A stretch of DNA of 64,000 bases from positions 62,001 through 126,000 of the forward strand of contig CASFNG010000006.1 in assembly GCA_949296075.1 (NCBI GenBank), given 5' to 3'. Of this stretch, positions 28,793 to 36,224 are shown piece by piece. The notes below the pieces were generated by a model. It had not been told where the DNA came from, made no database searches, and saw only the letters and a program-made list of their open reading frames with translations. Each line of letters starts with the position of its first letter. The first letter of the stretch is position 1. The translations under genes were made by a program, and so were the position numbers. The DNA comes from an uncultured Parabacteroides sp. GTDB taxonomy: Bacteria > Bacteroidota > Bacteroidia > Bacteroidales > Tannerellaceae.

Positions 28793-28827
28793 AAATGTTT
28801 TATTTGTTATTATCTAATTTTAGATAA
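28793..28827 (-). promoter_or_regulatory. Candidate promoter and operator of the M3 peptidase gene
   Basis: Minus-strand TATCTTTG (28793-28800) matches TAnnTTTG, 40 bp before the ATG. Just upstream lies a perfect hyphenated palindrome, TTATCTAA-TT-TTAGATAA (28810-28827), where the spacer and -33 element would be. No TTTG -33 is present, which suggests either a regulator-dependent promoter or a repressor site. Confidence 0.45.
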
Positions 28828-29020
28828 AAACCACGTGACCAAGCCGTATATAACCCGGTAAACCGGAAGAAAACGGATTTATGGGTACCGGAGGTGAACA
28901 TCCTCCCTCCAACTATTGTTCCAAAAGAAATCACTCGCTATCTTTAGCGCCCGTCCGGGGAGGATAAGCCGGACGGACTATTTTACTTGGATCATTGTCT
29001 CATTAAATGAAACATATCAC

Positions 29021-29965
29021 ATGAATCGAATTTGCGAACTATTTGGAATCCAATATCCCATCGTACAGGGGGGAATGGTTTGGTGCAGCGGATGGCGCCT
29101 CGCCTCGGCGGTCAGCGAAGCGGGCGGGCTGGGCTTGCTTGGAGCGGGCTCCATGCATCCGGAAATACTTCGGGAACATATCCGGAAATGTAGGGCAGCA
29201 ACCGAAAAAAACTTCGGGGTGAATGTACCGCTGATGTACCCGGAGATCGACACGCTCATGCGTATACTGGTAGAGGAGAAGGTACGGATCGTCTTCACCT
29301 CAGCCGGGAACCCGAAGACCTGGACCGGTTATCTGAAGGAACATGGCGTGACGGTGGCGCACGTGGTAAGCAGCTCGCGGTTCGCCCGCAAATGCGAGGA
29401 GGCAGGAGTGGACGCGGTCGTGGCCGAAGGCTTCGAGGCAGGGGGACACAATGGCCGGGAAGAGACGACCACCCTTTGCCTGATCCCCGCCGTACGCCAA
29501 GCGACCTCGCTTCCTCTGCTCGCCGCCGGAGGGATCGGCAGCGGACAGGCGATCGCCGCGACGATGGCTCTCGGTGCGGAGGGCGTGCAGATCGGCACTC
29601 GCTTCGCCTTGACACAGGAGAGCTCCGCCCACGAGAATTTCAAGCGCCTCTGCCTCTCCCTGCAAGAGGGAGACACCCGCTTGTTACTAAAGAAATTATC
29701 CCCTACCCGCTTGGTCAAGGGCGATTTCACCACCGCTGTGGAGGAGGCGGAAGCCCGGGGTGCCTCGGTAGAGGAACTTCGCGAGTTATTGGGTAAAGGA
29801 CGTGCCAAAAGAGGTATTTTCGAGGGCGACCTGAAAGAGGGGGAACTGGAGATCGGCCAGGTAGCTTCCCAGTTCCGGGAAGAGCAGCCGGTAAAGGTCG
29901 TCATGGAAGAATTAGTCCAAGGGCTCAGGCAAAGCCTCGGCCAGCTGACCTCCTTCCAAATATAA
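29021..29965 (+). CDS. Nitronate monooxygenase / FabK-like FMN TIM-barrel enzyme
   Basis: A 314-residue flavoprotein of the NMO (2-nitropropane dioxygenase) family. It opens with MNRICELFGIQYPIVQGGM, has EGFEAGGHNGREE with the catalytic-type His, and LLAAGGIGSGQAIAATMALGAEGVQIGTRF for FMN phosphate binding. The family includes nitronate oxidases and the enoyl-ACP reductase FabK; I favour the first but cannot exclude the second. The start at 29021 is chosen because the open frame upstream of it has no conserved content. The 5' region has a CCGTCCGG/CCGGACGG hairpin at 28951-28976 near the likely transcript start, meaning unknown. OxyR lies 238 bp downstream on the same strand. Confidence 0.88.
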   Translation: MNRICELFGIQYPIVQGGMVWCSGWRLASAVSEAGGLGLLGAGSMHPEILREHIRKCRAATEKNFGVNVPLMYPEIDTLMRILVEEKVRIVFTSAGNPKTWTGYLKEHGVTVAHVVSSSRFARKCEEAGVDAVVAEGFEAGGHNGREETTTLCLIPAVRQATSLPLLAAGGIGSGQAIAATMALGAEGVQIGTRFALTQESSAHENFKRLCLSLQEGDTRLLLKKLSPTRLVKGDFTTAVEEAEARGASVEELRELLGKGRAKRGIFEGDLKEGELEIGQVASQFREEQPVKVVMEELVQGLRQSLGQLTSFQI

Positions 29966-29968
29966 CTT

Positions 29969-29988
29969 AATCCTACCTAAGGATTTTT
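29969..29988 (+). terminator. Weak terminator after the nitronate monooxygenase gene
   Basis: AATCCT (29969-29974), loop ACCTA, AGGATT, then four to five T. Only 6 bp of stem, so low certainty. The rest of the gap to oxyR holds no gene that I can see. Confidence 0.4.
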
Positions 29989-30151
29989 CCGTTCAGGCGG
30001 AGGCATGAAATAGCCCCAGCCCTCGCATTCGCTACAAGGACTAGGGCATACCTTAAATATCACCCGGGCCCGGAAGGAAGCCACCATGCGCCATCTCGTC
30101 ACCGAGCGCTCTATTTTCATTCATACAGGCGTTCGTTCCACCGTTTTTTCC

Positions 30152-30159
30152 TATTTTTG
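30152..30159 (+). promoter_or_regulatory. Candidate -7 element of oxyR
   Basis: TATTTTTG matches TAnnTTTG, 44 bp before the oxyR ATG. A partial -33 (TTCG near 30132) is the best partner. LysR-type genes are often autoregulated, but no clear palindromic operator was seen here. Confidence 0.45.
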
Positions 30160-30203
30160 CTTTCCCGAAATCAAGACATACATAATAAAAAATAGCAAAA
30201 CAA

Positions 30204-31130
30204 ATGACTTTACAGCAACTCGAATATATCTTGGCGGTGGATACCTATCGCCATTTCGCGAAAGCGGCGGAGCATTGCCGGGTGACGCAACCGACTCTTA
30301 GCATGATGATCCAGAAGTTAGAAGACGAACTCGGCATACGGATCTTCGACCGGAACCAGCAGCCTGTCCGCCCCACCCCAACGGGACGCAAGGTAATCGA
30401 CCAGGCAAGAAACGTACTCTACCAGACCTCGCTCATCAAAGACATCGTGAACGAGGAGGAGCAATCGCTGAAAGGGACATTCCGGTTAGTGGTATTGCCG
30501 ACCATCGCTCCCTATCTGTTGCCCCGCTTTTTCCAGCAACTCGCCGGACGGCATGCCGAGCTTGACATCCGTGTATTGGAGATGAAGACCGCCCCGACAA
30601 TAGCCGCCTTGCAAAATGGGGAGATCGACGCCGCGATCATCGCAAACCATCCCAAGGAGACCACCTTGCAATGCGACACGCTCTATTATGAGCAGTTCTT
30701 CGGTTATGTGGCTCGTAAGGAGCCCATCTTCAAGAAAGAGTTAATCCGCACCGCCGACATCAACGACGAACGGCTATGGCTGCTCGATGAAGGGCATTGT
30801 TTCCGGGATCAGTTGCTTCATTTCTGTCAGATGGAAAAGGTAAAGGTAAGGCAAGCGGCTTATCGTTTGGGCAGCTTGGAGACTTTTATGCGGATGGTGG
30901 AGGGGGGCAACGGCATCACGTTCATACCCGAATTGGCGATCTCTCAATTAAGCGAACAGCAGAAGGAACTGGTACGCCCGTTCGCGATCCCCAAACCGAC
31001 CCGGGAGATTGTATTCGTCACCCGCAAGGATTTCATCCGGCATTCGATCGCACAGATCTTGATTGAAAGCATCAGGGAGGCGGTACCTAAGGAAATGCGC
31101 ACCTTGCAGCCCGGGGAAAAACTGGTATGA
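30204..31130 (+). CDS. oxyR: Hydrogen peroxide-sensing LysR regulator OxyR
   Basis: A 308-residue LysR regulator: N-terminal helix-turn-helix (1-60, HFAKAAEHCRVTQPTLSMMIQKLE) and C-terminal sensor domain. The peroxide-reactive cysteine pair is present at C199 and C208 in DEGHCFRDQLLHFC, the same positions and context as in E. coli OxyR, so thiol-disulfide sensing of H2O2 is well supported. In Bacteroides OxyR controls katB, ahpCF and dps; none of these is in this window. A wobbling CCCAA/TTGGG inverted repeat (31138-31164) and then structured sequence follow the stop. Confidence 0.95.
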   Translation: MTLQQLEYILAVDTYRHFAKAAEHCRVTQPTLSMMIQKLEDELGIRIFDRNQQPVRPTPTGRKVIDQARNVLYQTSLIKDIVNEEEQSLKGTFRLVVLPTIAPYLLPRFFQQLAGRHAELDIRVLEMKTAPTIAALQNGEIDAAIIANHPKETTLQCDTLYYEQFFGYVARKEPIFKKELIRTADINDERLWLLDEGHCFRDQLLHFCQMEKVKVRQAAYRLGSLETFMRMVEGGNGITFIPELAISQLSEQQKELVRPFAIPKPTREIVFVTRKDFIRHSIAQILIESIREAVPKEMRTLQPGEKLV

Positions 31131-31208
31131 CCCGGGTCCCAACCAAGCGAACAACAGACTTGGGCTCTCTTTTGATTTAAATTTTTAAAAAGGGCTTCAT
31201 TCCCTCAA

Positions 31209-31287
31209 GCGGAAGATCGCTGATACCCATGATTCCCCGGGACGATCTTCCGCAAAGGGTCACAACGTATGATTCACACATCATGGG
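31209..31287 (+). other. Possible pseudoknotted RNA structure in the oxyR 3' region
   Basis: A perfect 11-bp inverted repeat, GCGGAAGATCG (31209-31219) and CGATCTTCCGC (31243-31253), encloses a 23-nt loop. The loop contains CCCATGAT (31226-31233), which is fully complementary to ATCATGGG at 31280-31287 downstream, so a pseudoknot is possible. The downstream arm can also pair locally with ATGAT near 31269. It lies just before a terminator. I know of no named RNA family that it matches. Confidence 0.4.
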
Positions 31288-31294
31288 CCTTAAA

Positions 31295-31381
31295 AATCAT
31301 AAAGCGAGCCTTTTCGCAAAGGCTCGCTTTATAGGTTTTAATAGGTATTAGTCTTTAAGGCAAAAAGATTGTTTAGGTTAT
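31295..31381 (-). ncRNA. Candidate small RNA, about 80 nt
   Basis: On the minus strand a promoter-like pair (31388-31419) is followed, about 50 nt later, by a strong terminator hairpin (31330-31301) and TTTATGATTTTT. No start codon with a useful frame lies between. This promoter-terminator spacing is that of a small RNA gene, but read-through from the upstream dehydrogenase gene could also use the terminator. Based only on sequence layout. Confidence 0.3.
31301..31330. terminator. Bidirectional intrinsic terminator between oxyR and the dehydrogenase gene
   Basis: Perfect 13-bp stem, AAAGCGAGCCTTT and AAAGGCTCGCTTT, around a TCGC loop. T-rich sequence follows on both strands (TTTATAGGTTTT and TTTATGATTTTT). 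It separates convergent genes. Confidence 0.85.
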
Positions 31382-31387
31382 CTGATG

Positions 31388-31419
31388 CAAAGATGCGCCA
31401 TTAAATATTCCCACGCAAA
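31388..31419 (-). promoter_or_regulatory. Orphan minus-strand promoter-like element
   Basis: TTTG (31416-31419, minus), 20-nt spacer, CATCTTTG (31388-31395), one mismatch from TAnnTTTG. It lies downstream of the dehydrogenase stop and has no protein gene in front of it; see the candidate small RNA. Confidence 0.4.
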
Positions 31420-31494
31420 TAAAAAAAGATATTGTACAACACATTTTTTAAGTTTATCGAAATTTTTTTTGCTTCTTCTGTGACTTTTTAATAC

Positions 31495-32784
31495 TCACAA
31501 GCTCCAATAAACCAATCGTTGTATGCGTCCACGATATAACCCTTTCACATCGGCGAGCACAGCCCGCTCGGTCGTGATGGAAAGGAAATAGGACTCATCG
31601 AGCTGACGATACGGGTCGTGCGCCACGGCCACGACCACGGCATCGTATTTCCTCCGGGGGCTCTCCACCAGACGAATGCCATAAGCCCGCGACACCTCCT
31701 CGGACGAGGCGAGAGGATCCATGACATCCACTTCCGCCCCGAAGTCCTCAAATTCATTAATGATGTCCGCCACTTTCGAATTCCGTATATCCGACACGTT
31801 CTCCTTGAAGGTCATGCCCATCACCAGCACATGAGCCCCTAAGATATTCTTCCCCTGAGAGATGATTTTCTTCACGACCTTCTTCCCGATATAACGCCCC
31901 ATCGAGTCGTTGACGAAGCGACCGGAATTAATCATCTTGGGATGGTATTGCAGTTCTTTCGCCTTGTGTACCAAATAATAAGGATCTACTCCTATACAAT
32001 GTCCTCCGACCAGTCCGGGAGAGAAGGGCAGGAAATTCCACTTTGTCCCGGCGGCTTCCAGCACATCGTAGGTATTGATCCCCATACGATCGAAGATGAT
32101 GGAAAGCTCGTTCATGAGGGCGATGTTCACGTCGCGCTGGGTATTCTCGATAATCTTGGCAGCCTCCGCCACCCGGATGCTCGGGGCCCGGTGCAAGCCT
32201 GCCCGGATGATGAGCCCATACACGGCGGCTATGGTGTCCAAGGCCTCCGGATCGCAGCCGGAGACGATCTTCACGGTGTTAGACAGCGTATGCCTCTTGT
32301 CACCGGGATTGATCCGTTCCGGGGAATAGCCGACCTTGAAATCCTCGCCTGCCCTCAATCCCGATACCTTTTCCAAAAGCGGGACACAATCCTCCTCGGT
32401 ACAACCGGGATAGACCGTCGATTCATACACGACATAATCGCCCGGCTTGAGCACGGAAGCTACCGTACGCGTGGCTCCCAGCAACGGGGAGAGATCCGGC
32501 TCGTTGTGGCTGTCGATAGGCGTAGGGACAGCGATCACGTAAAAAGAGGCTTCCCTCAAAGCCTCAAGGGAAGAGGTAAAATCAATATCTTTCCCGGTGA
32601 ACGCTTCGGGAGGCAGCTCGCCGCAAGGATCGATCCCTTTCCGCAACCGCTCCAACCGACGCTCGTCTATATCGAACCCCACGACCGAAAGGTGCCTCGC
32701 AAACTCTATCGCGATAGGGAGCCCTACATAGCCTAAACCGATCAGCGCCAGCCTTGTCTGCTTATTCAATAATCGTTCGTACAT
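31495..32784 (-). CDS. Nucleotide sugar dehydrogenase (UDP-HexNAc dehydrogenase type, WbpO/TviB-like)
   Basis: A 429-residue NAD-dependent enzyme that oxidises the C6 hydroxyl of a UDP-sugar to a uronic acid. The N-terminal Rossmann motif is GLGYVGLP (16-23); the catalytic Cys263 is in GLVGGHCIGVDPYYL; the C-terminal UDP-binding domain has VLVMGMTFKENVSDIRNSKV. The PGDKRHTLSNTVKIVSG and KWNFLPFSPGLVGGHC text is typical of the WbpO/TviB group that acts on UDP-GalNAc or UDP-GlcNAc rather than of UDP-glucose dehydrogenase, so capsule or O-antigen precursor synthesis is likely. No other polysaccharide biosynthesis gene is next to it; the upstream neighbour, 13 bp away, is a nuclease. Confidence 0.9.
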   Translation of the reverse strand: MYERLLNKQTRLALIGLGYVGLPIAIEFARHLSVVGFDIDERRLERLRKGIDPCGELPPEAFTGKDIDFTSSLEALREASFYVIAVPTPIDSHNEPDLSPLLGATRTVASVLKPGDYVVYESTVYPGCTEEDCVPLLEKVSGLRAGEDFKVGYSPERINPGDKRHTLSNTVKIVSGCDPEALDTIAAVYGLIIRAGLHRAPSIRVAEAAKIIENTQRDVNIALMNELSIIFDRMGINTYDVLEAAGTKWNFLPFSPGLVGGHCIGVDPYYLVHKAKELQYHPKMINSGRFVNDSMGRYIGKKVVKKIISQGKNILGAHVLVMGMTFKENVSDIRNSKVADIINEFEDFGAEVDVMDPLASSEEVSRAYGIRLVESPRRKYDAVVVAVAHDPYRQLDESYFLSITTERAVLADVKGLYRGRIQRLVYWSL

Positions 32785-32797
32785 CTCATTTTCTCAC

Positions 32798-33790
32798 TTA
32801 AAAAGACCAATAGTTCTTATCCACGGATTTCTCCATCAAGTTTTCCACGGAATCCGGTAATGAATAGAAAAAATCAACGCCAACTATTTCCTCAACCTTG
32901 TCGATCGGAAGCATCAACGAGCTCAAGGGAGTATCTCCATAATCCTTGTTCTCGAACAGGAAGCCCACGCCTTGCGGCTTACCTTCGCTCACGTAGCAGA
33001 GCACCTTGTAGAAAAGTTTCGGGACTCCTACCCGATGCTTCCCCAAACGTCTCAGGTCGTCGGTGATAACCGGGCCCGCCACGATCAGCAAGGAGCCGTT
33101 CTCGGCGGCCCATAGGCGGGCCTGTTCCTCCAAATCCTTCCATACCCCGCGGTTCAAGCCCGGGCGTTGGGGGCAGATATTGCTGAAATAAAAGGACTCG
33201 CGCATCGCCTTGCCCGACCATTTCATGTCGCCGGCGGGCGCCAAATGCCCTCTGTCATAACCGGTACGGGTGTAATCCTCGTTGGTGGCCGTCGCTCCCT
33301 TGACCTGCGGATCGAGCGAGAACTTGTTGGATCGCTCGCTTTTCTTGCTCGTCGCCTCACTCGCCGTCAGCTCATAGGCGACCCAGTTCGCTATCTTATA
33401 ATCCGAGTTATAGGAAACCGTGTATCCCTCGTGCCGGATGATCTGCTCCGTGCGCTTACCCGTCAGCCGGGGGATCTCCGTACCCGCAGGGAAAGTATAG
33501 GTGGAGGATCGCTTCTCCTTGACGGAGGCTGGCGACTTCTTCCCTTTCTCCTTGGAACCTTTCCTCGATCCGAGAGCGGAAGCGGCTATTTTCTCCCGAT
33601 CCCCGGATGGATCCTCCGAGAGACGGGAGCCTAACCTCGTGGAGAGCCAATCATAAATAAACAACGCGGCGACCATACATACGACCGCCGCGAAGCAACC
33701 CACAACTAATTTTCTCATGGACGAGACGAACGAAGAGGCCTTTTTCCGCCTCGTCGCCCGAGCCCGTCCCTTAGTTTTCTTTTTCGCCAT
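32798..33790 (-). CDS. Membrane-anchored DNA/RNA non-specific endonuclease (NUC1 family)
   Basis: A 330-residue protein. The first 26 residues are very basic (KKKTKGRARATRRKK), then one transmembrane helix (about 27-46), a charged linker, and a NUC1 domain from about 98. The catalytic DRGH motif is at 179-182 (YDRGHLAPAGDM) with H182 as general base, and the Mg-binding Asn is in GLNRGVWKDLEE (N213). Topology puts the nuclease outside the cytoplasm. Likely role is degradation of extracellular or periplasmic nucleic acid; there is no immunity-protein gene next to it. It precedes the dehydrogenase by 13 bp on one transcript. Confidence 0.93.
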   Translation of the reverse strand: MAKKKTKGRARATRRKKASSFVSSMRKLVVGCFAAVVCMVAALFIYDWLSTRLGSRLSEDPSGDREKIAASALGSRKGSKEKGKKSPASVKEKRSSTYTFPAGTEIPRLTGKRTEQIIRHEGYTVSYNSDYKIANWVAYELTASEATSKKSERSNKFSLDPQVKGATATNEDYTRTGYDRGHLAPAGDMKWSGKAMRESFYFSNICPQRPGLNRGVWKDLEEQARLWAAENGSLLIVAGPVITDDLRRLGKHRVGVPKLFYKVLCYVSEGKPQGVGFLFENKDYGDTPLSSLMLPIDKVEEIVGVDFFYSLPDSVENLMEKSVDKNYWSF

Positions 33791-33825
33791 ACGTCACTTG
33801 CCTTCCTAATTCTCGTTGACAGGCG

Positions 33826-33857
33826 CAAAAGTAACGAAATTCAAGATGCCGCACAAC
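33826..33857 (-). promoter_or_regulatory. Promoter of the nuclease-dehydrogenase unit
   Basis: On the minus strand GTTG (33854-33857), a 20-nt spacer and TACTTTTG (33826-33833, exact TAnnTTTG), about 36 bp before the ATG at 33790. Confidence 0.6.
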
Positions 33858-33903
33858 AATATCCGGCCTTCTGTATATACCCCGCCTTTCCAAAAGCAGA
33901 CGA

Positions 33904-36135
33904 TCAAAAAGGAATCTTTACCCGATGTTTTCCTGAAGGGAACTCCTTCACCGAGCCATCGCGGGCCATCACCCGTGCCCGGATTCCCTCCGGCACTTGA
34001 AGCGTGACATCCAAATTCCGTCCTTTCTTACGAAGATCTACCCGGATCGTCCCCCAGTGGGTAGGCACCTCGGCCGAGGCCTCCGAAAGCGATCCTAACC
34101 GGGGATTGACCGTAAAGACCCGGAACCCCGGCTCAGCCGGCTCGATCCCGCAAATCAATTGGCTCAACACCGTCAATGGGCCTCCGCTCCAGGCATGGTT
34201 GATCGTACCGCCCCCGAATCCTTCGGGACCAATGCCCCATCCCTCGAACAGGGTCGTATATTCGGTATAATCGAGCATCCGGGCATAACGCCGCCTCATC
34301 CGCTCAAGGGCAAGGTCGGCAGCATCCATCTCGCACAAGGCTTCCAGCACATATTTCTCCATATAAGGACTGGCATGACAGGCTTTCCGGAAGACCTCGA
34401 TCAAGGCCGGGTACTTGTCTGCCGAGGCTAATCCGGAAAGGACAGCCATAGCCTGCGCACGGTCGTCCGTCTCTCCCTCATAACCCGGTGAGCGATAGCA
34501 ACTCCCCGTCCAGAAACGGGCGTCAAAATGGCGTTCCATCTCCCGCATCATCTGCCCGATCTCCTCTGCGTCCGCCCGTTTTCCTAACTGGTCAGCGAAG
34601 GCCTTTTCCGCTTTCAAGGCAAGGTAATACCAACAATTCGTCAATACCCCCATATCGATATGCTCACCCCAGTCGCCCCAGCTCCATCCTCCGGGGCGCT
34701 CTATCGCCAAGCCCTGCTGATCCACTTGCCAGACCTCATGCAGATACCGATGTAACCGGTCATAAATCACCGGGACAAAACTACTGTCGCCACTAAAAAA
34801 ATAATGAGTATAGAAGCCATACCACCCCACCGACGCCAGCATCTGCAAAGGTAACTCCTTGCCCCAATTGCCCGATGGCACGGGCGCATACAATGAACCA
34901 TCCTCCCTTTGCCAGTTCATCAACTCATGGATCCCTTTCAAGGCGAGTTTTTGTCCGGAGGGAGAGAGCGCGTAAAAGGTCTCGCCCAGCTCATTTACCT
35001 CATCGCCCCACCATTGGGCCCGCTCACGATCGGGGCAGTCCATGTAACTGTCGCGCATCGTGATGTATAAGGTACGTGCCGAACGCTTCCACAGCTCATT
35101 GAAAAAAGGATCATCGCAGTGGAAAGAGCCGGCAAACTCCGCGTCATAACCGGTCTCCCGGTAGCGCACCTCCAGTACTTTCACGCCATCCGGGATGATA
35201 TAATAGACCTCATGACCGTTCATCCAGCCATAGCTCTCGTACTCCTGCACGCCCTCGCGGGTGATATACTCAGCCCGGACATTCCGTGCGCCTCCACCCT
35301 CATAATTATCCATCTGGATATGGATCGTCTTTCCCGGCTCGGCATCCACCTTTAAATAGGGCGTTATTTGAGCGTTATAGGGCAAACGGCAGAAAAGCGT
35401 ATCGCCATCCGATGACTCACGCACCGATGCGTAAGGTAACAATCCGCTATCCTTCCATTGAGGGATAGGACGTTCCACCAAATCTCCCCACGGCCCCTCA
35501 CCCGCCTTGCCCACCGGCTGCGCATCAGGAAGGGTTCCCTCGAAATCCATGCGGTTCCAACCGTTTATGGCTTGGCGGGCATCAAAGCGAATATTGCTCT
35601 CAGGCAACCGATAGTTCGGGAATGGGGCTTCCGTATTTTGGTAAGCATTATATACGGCGCATTGCCAAGTCTCGTCAGAGATGATCTCCAATCCCGGAGC
35701 GATAGCCTCGAACAGCAGGGCTGCCCGTCCGCTGTTGAGGTGGCTGAAGCCATCCTTCCCGAAATGCCAGAGCAAGACGGCGATCGTGTTCGTGCCGGAT
35801 CTCAAGTACGGGGCTATATCCACGGGATCATAATAGGTGCTCGAAGGCGAAGGGCCTCGTTTCAACCCTCCCTCGAACACCACCATCCGATCGTTGATCC
35901 AAAGCCAATATTTCGAATCCGCGGCGATCCGAGCGATTAGTTCCCCGGGAGGCGTGGCTACCTCAAACGATTTCCGGTAAACCAGCCACGTGTTCGTCGC
36001 GCTTTGGCACAACTCTGTATTAATCCACTTCGCCTTCCAAGGACGTACACCGGTACGATCCGCTTCTTCCGCTATGGACATCTGGAGATTCCCACTTAGA
36101 CACAGCAGGATAAGAGCTAACATTAAACGATTCAT
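33904..36135 (-). CDS. GH78-type alpha-L-rhamnosidase
   Basis: A 743-residue secreted protein (signal peptide about 1-24, MNRLMLALILLCLSGNLQ). It has an N-terminal beta-sandwich with sugar-binding features (WKAKWINTE, ADSKYWLWINDRMVVFEGG), then an (alpha/alpha)6 barrel carrying YMDCPDRERAQWWGDE, which matches the general acid region of bacterial GH78 rhamnosidases. The C-terminal beta domain has NHAWSGGPLTVLSQLICGI. I use the ATG at 36135; a GTG two codons upstream is also possible. The gene is last in the rha run and starts only 31 nt beyond a terminator hairpin (36170-36214), so it is probably expressed by read-through or from an unseen promoter. Confidence 0.85.
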   Translation of the reverse strand: MNRLMLALILLCLSGNLQMSIAEEADRTGVRPWKAKWINTELCQSATNTWLVYRKSFEVATPPGELIARIAADSKYWLWINDRMVVFEGGLKRGPSPSSTYYDPVDIAPYLRSGTNTIAVLLWHFGKDGFSHLNSGRAALLFEAIAPGLEIISDETWQCAVYNAYQNTEAPFPNYRLPESNIRFDARQAINGWNRMDFEGTLPDAQPVGKAGEGPWGDLVERPIPQWKDSGLLPYASVRESSDGDTLFCRLPYNAQITPYLKVDAEPGKTIHIQMDNYEGGGARNVRAEYITREGVQEYESYGWMNGHEVYYIIPDGVKVLEVRYRETGYDAEFAGSFHCDDPFFNELWKRSARTLYITMRDSYMDCPDRERAQWWGDEVNELGETFYALSPSGQKLALKGIHELMNWQREDGSLYAPVPSGNWGKELPLQMLASVGWYGFYTHYFFSGDSSFVPVIYDRLHRYLHEVWQVDQQGLAIERPGGWSWGDWGEHIDMGVLTNCWYYLALKAEKAFADQLGKRADAEEIGQMMREMERHFDARFWTGSCYRSPGYEGETDDRAQAMAVLSGLASADKYPALIEVFRKACHASPYMEKYVLEALCEMDAADLALERMRRRYARMLDYTEYTTLFEGWGIGPEGFGGGTINHAWSGGPLTVLSQLICGIEPAEPGFRVFTVNPRLGSLSEASAEVPTHWGTIRVDLRKKGRNLDVTLQVPEGIRARVMARDGSVKEFPSGKHRVKIPF

Positions 36136-36165
36136 AATCACGTAGGTTTAGTAGTTCAAACAACT

Positions 36166-36214
36166 AAAAAAGGCTTTATCTCCCTCTCCTGAAAGAAAAG
36201 GAAGATAAAGCCTT
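36166..36214 (-). terminator. Terminator between two rhamnosidase genes
   Basis: Minus-strand 12-bp perfect stem, AAGGCTTTATCT and AGATAAAGCCTT (36203-36214 with 36170-36181), followed by TTTTTT. It sits just after the stop at 36225 and 31 nt before the next start on the same strand. Confidence 0.8.
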
Positions 36215-36224
36215 CGCTAATTCA

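Larger units (their letters stand above)
31131..31494. other. 364-bp intergenic region with structured sequence, no protein gene
   Basis: The gap between oxyR (plus) and the nucleotide-sugar dehydrogenase (minus) holds four things described separately: a possible pseudoknot (31209-31287), a bidirectional terminator (31301-31330), a minus-strand promoter-like pair (31388-31419) and an A/T-rich remainder. No reading frame with coding character was seen in it. Confidence 0.7.

Noticed and set aside
28916..29020. Longer N terminus for the nitronate monooxygenase from an ATG at 28916-28918
   Set aside because: The added 35 residues are not conserved in type and would include the CCGTCCGG/CCGGACGG hairpin and promoter-like TATCTTTA; the family start is at 29021.
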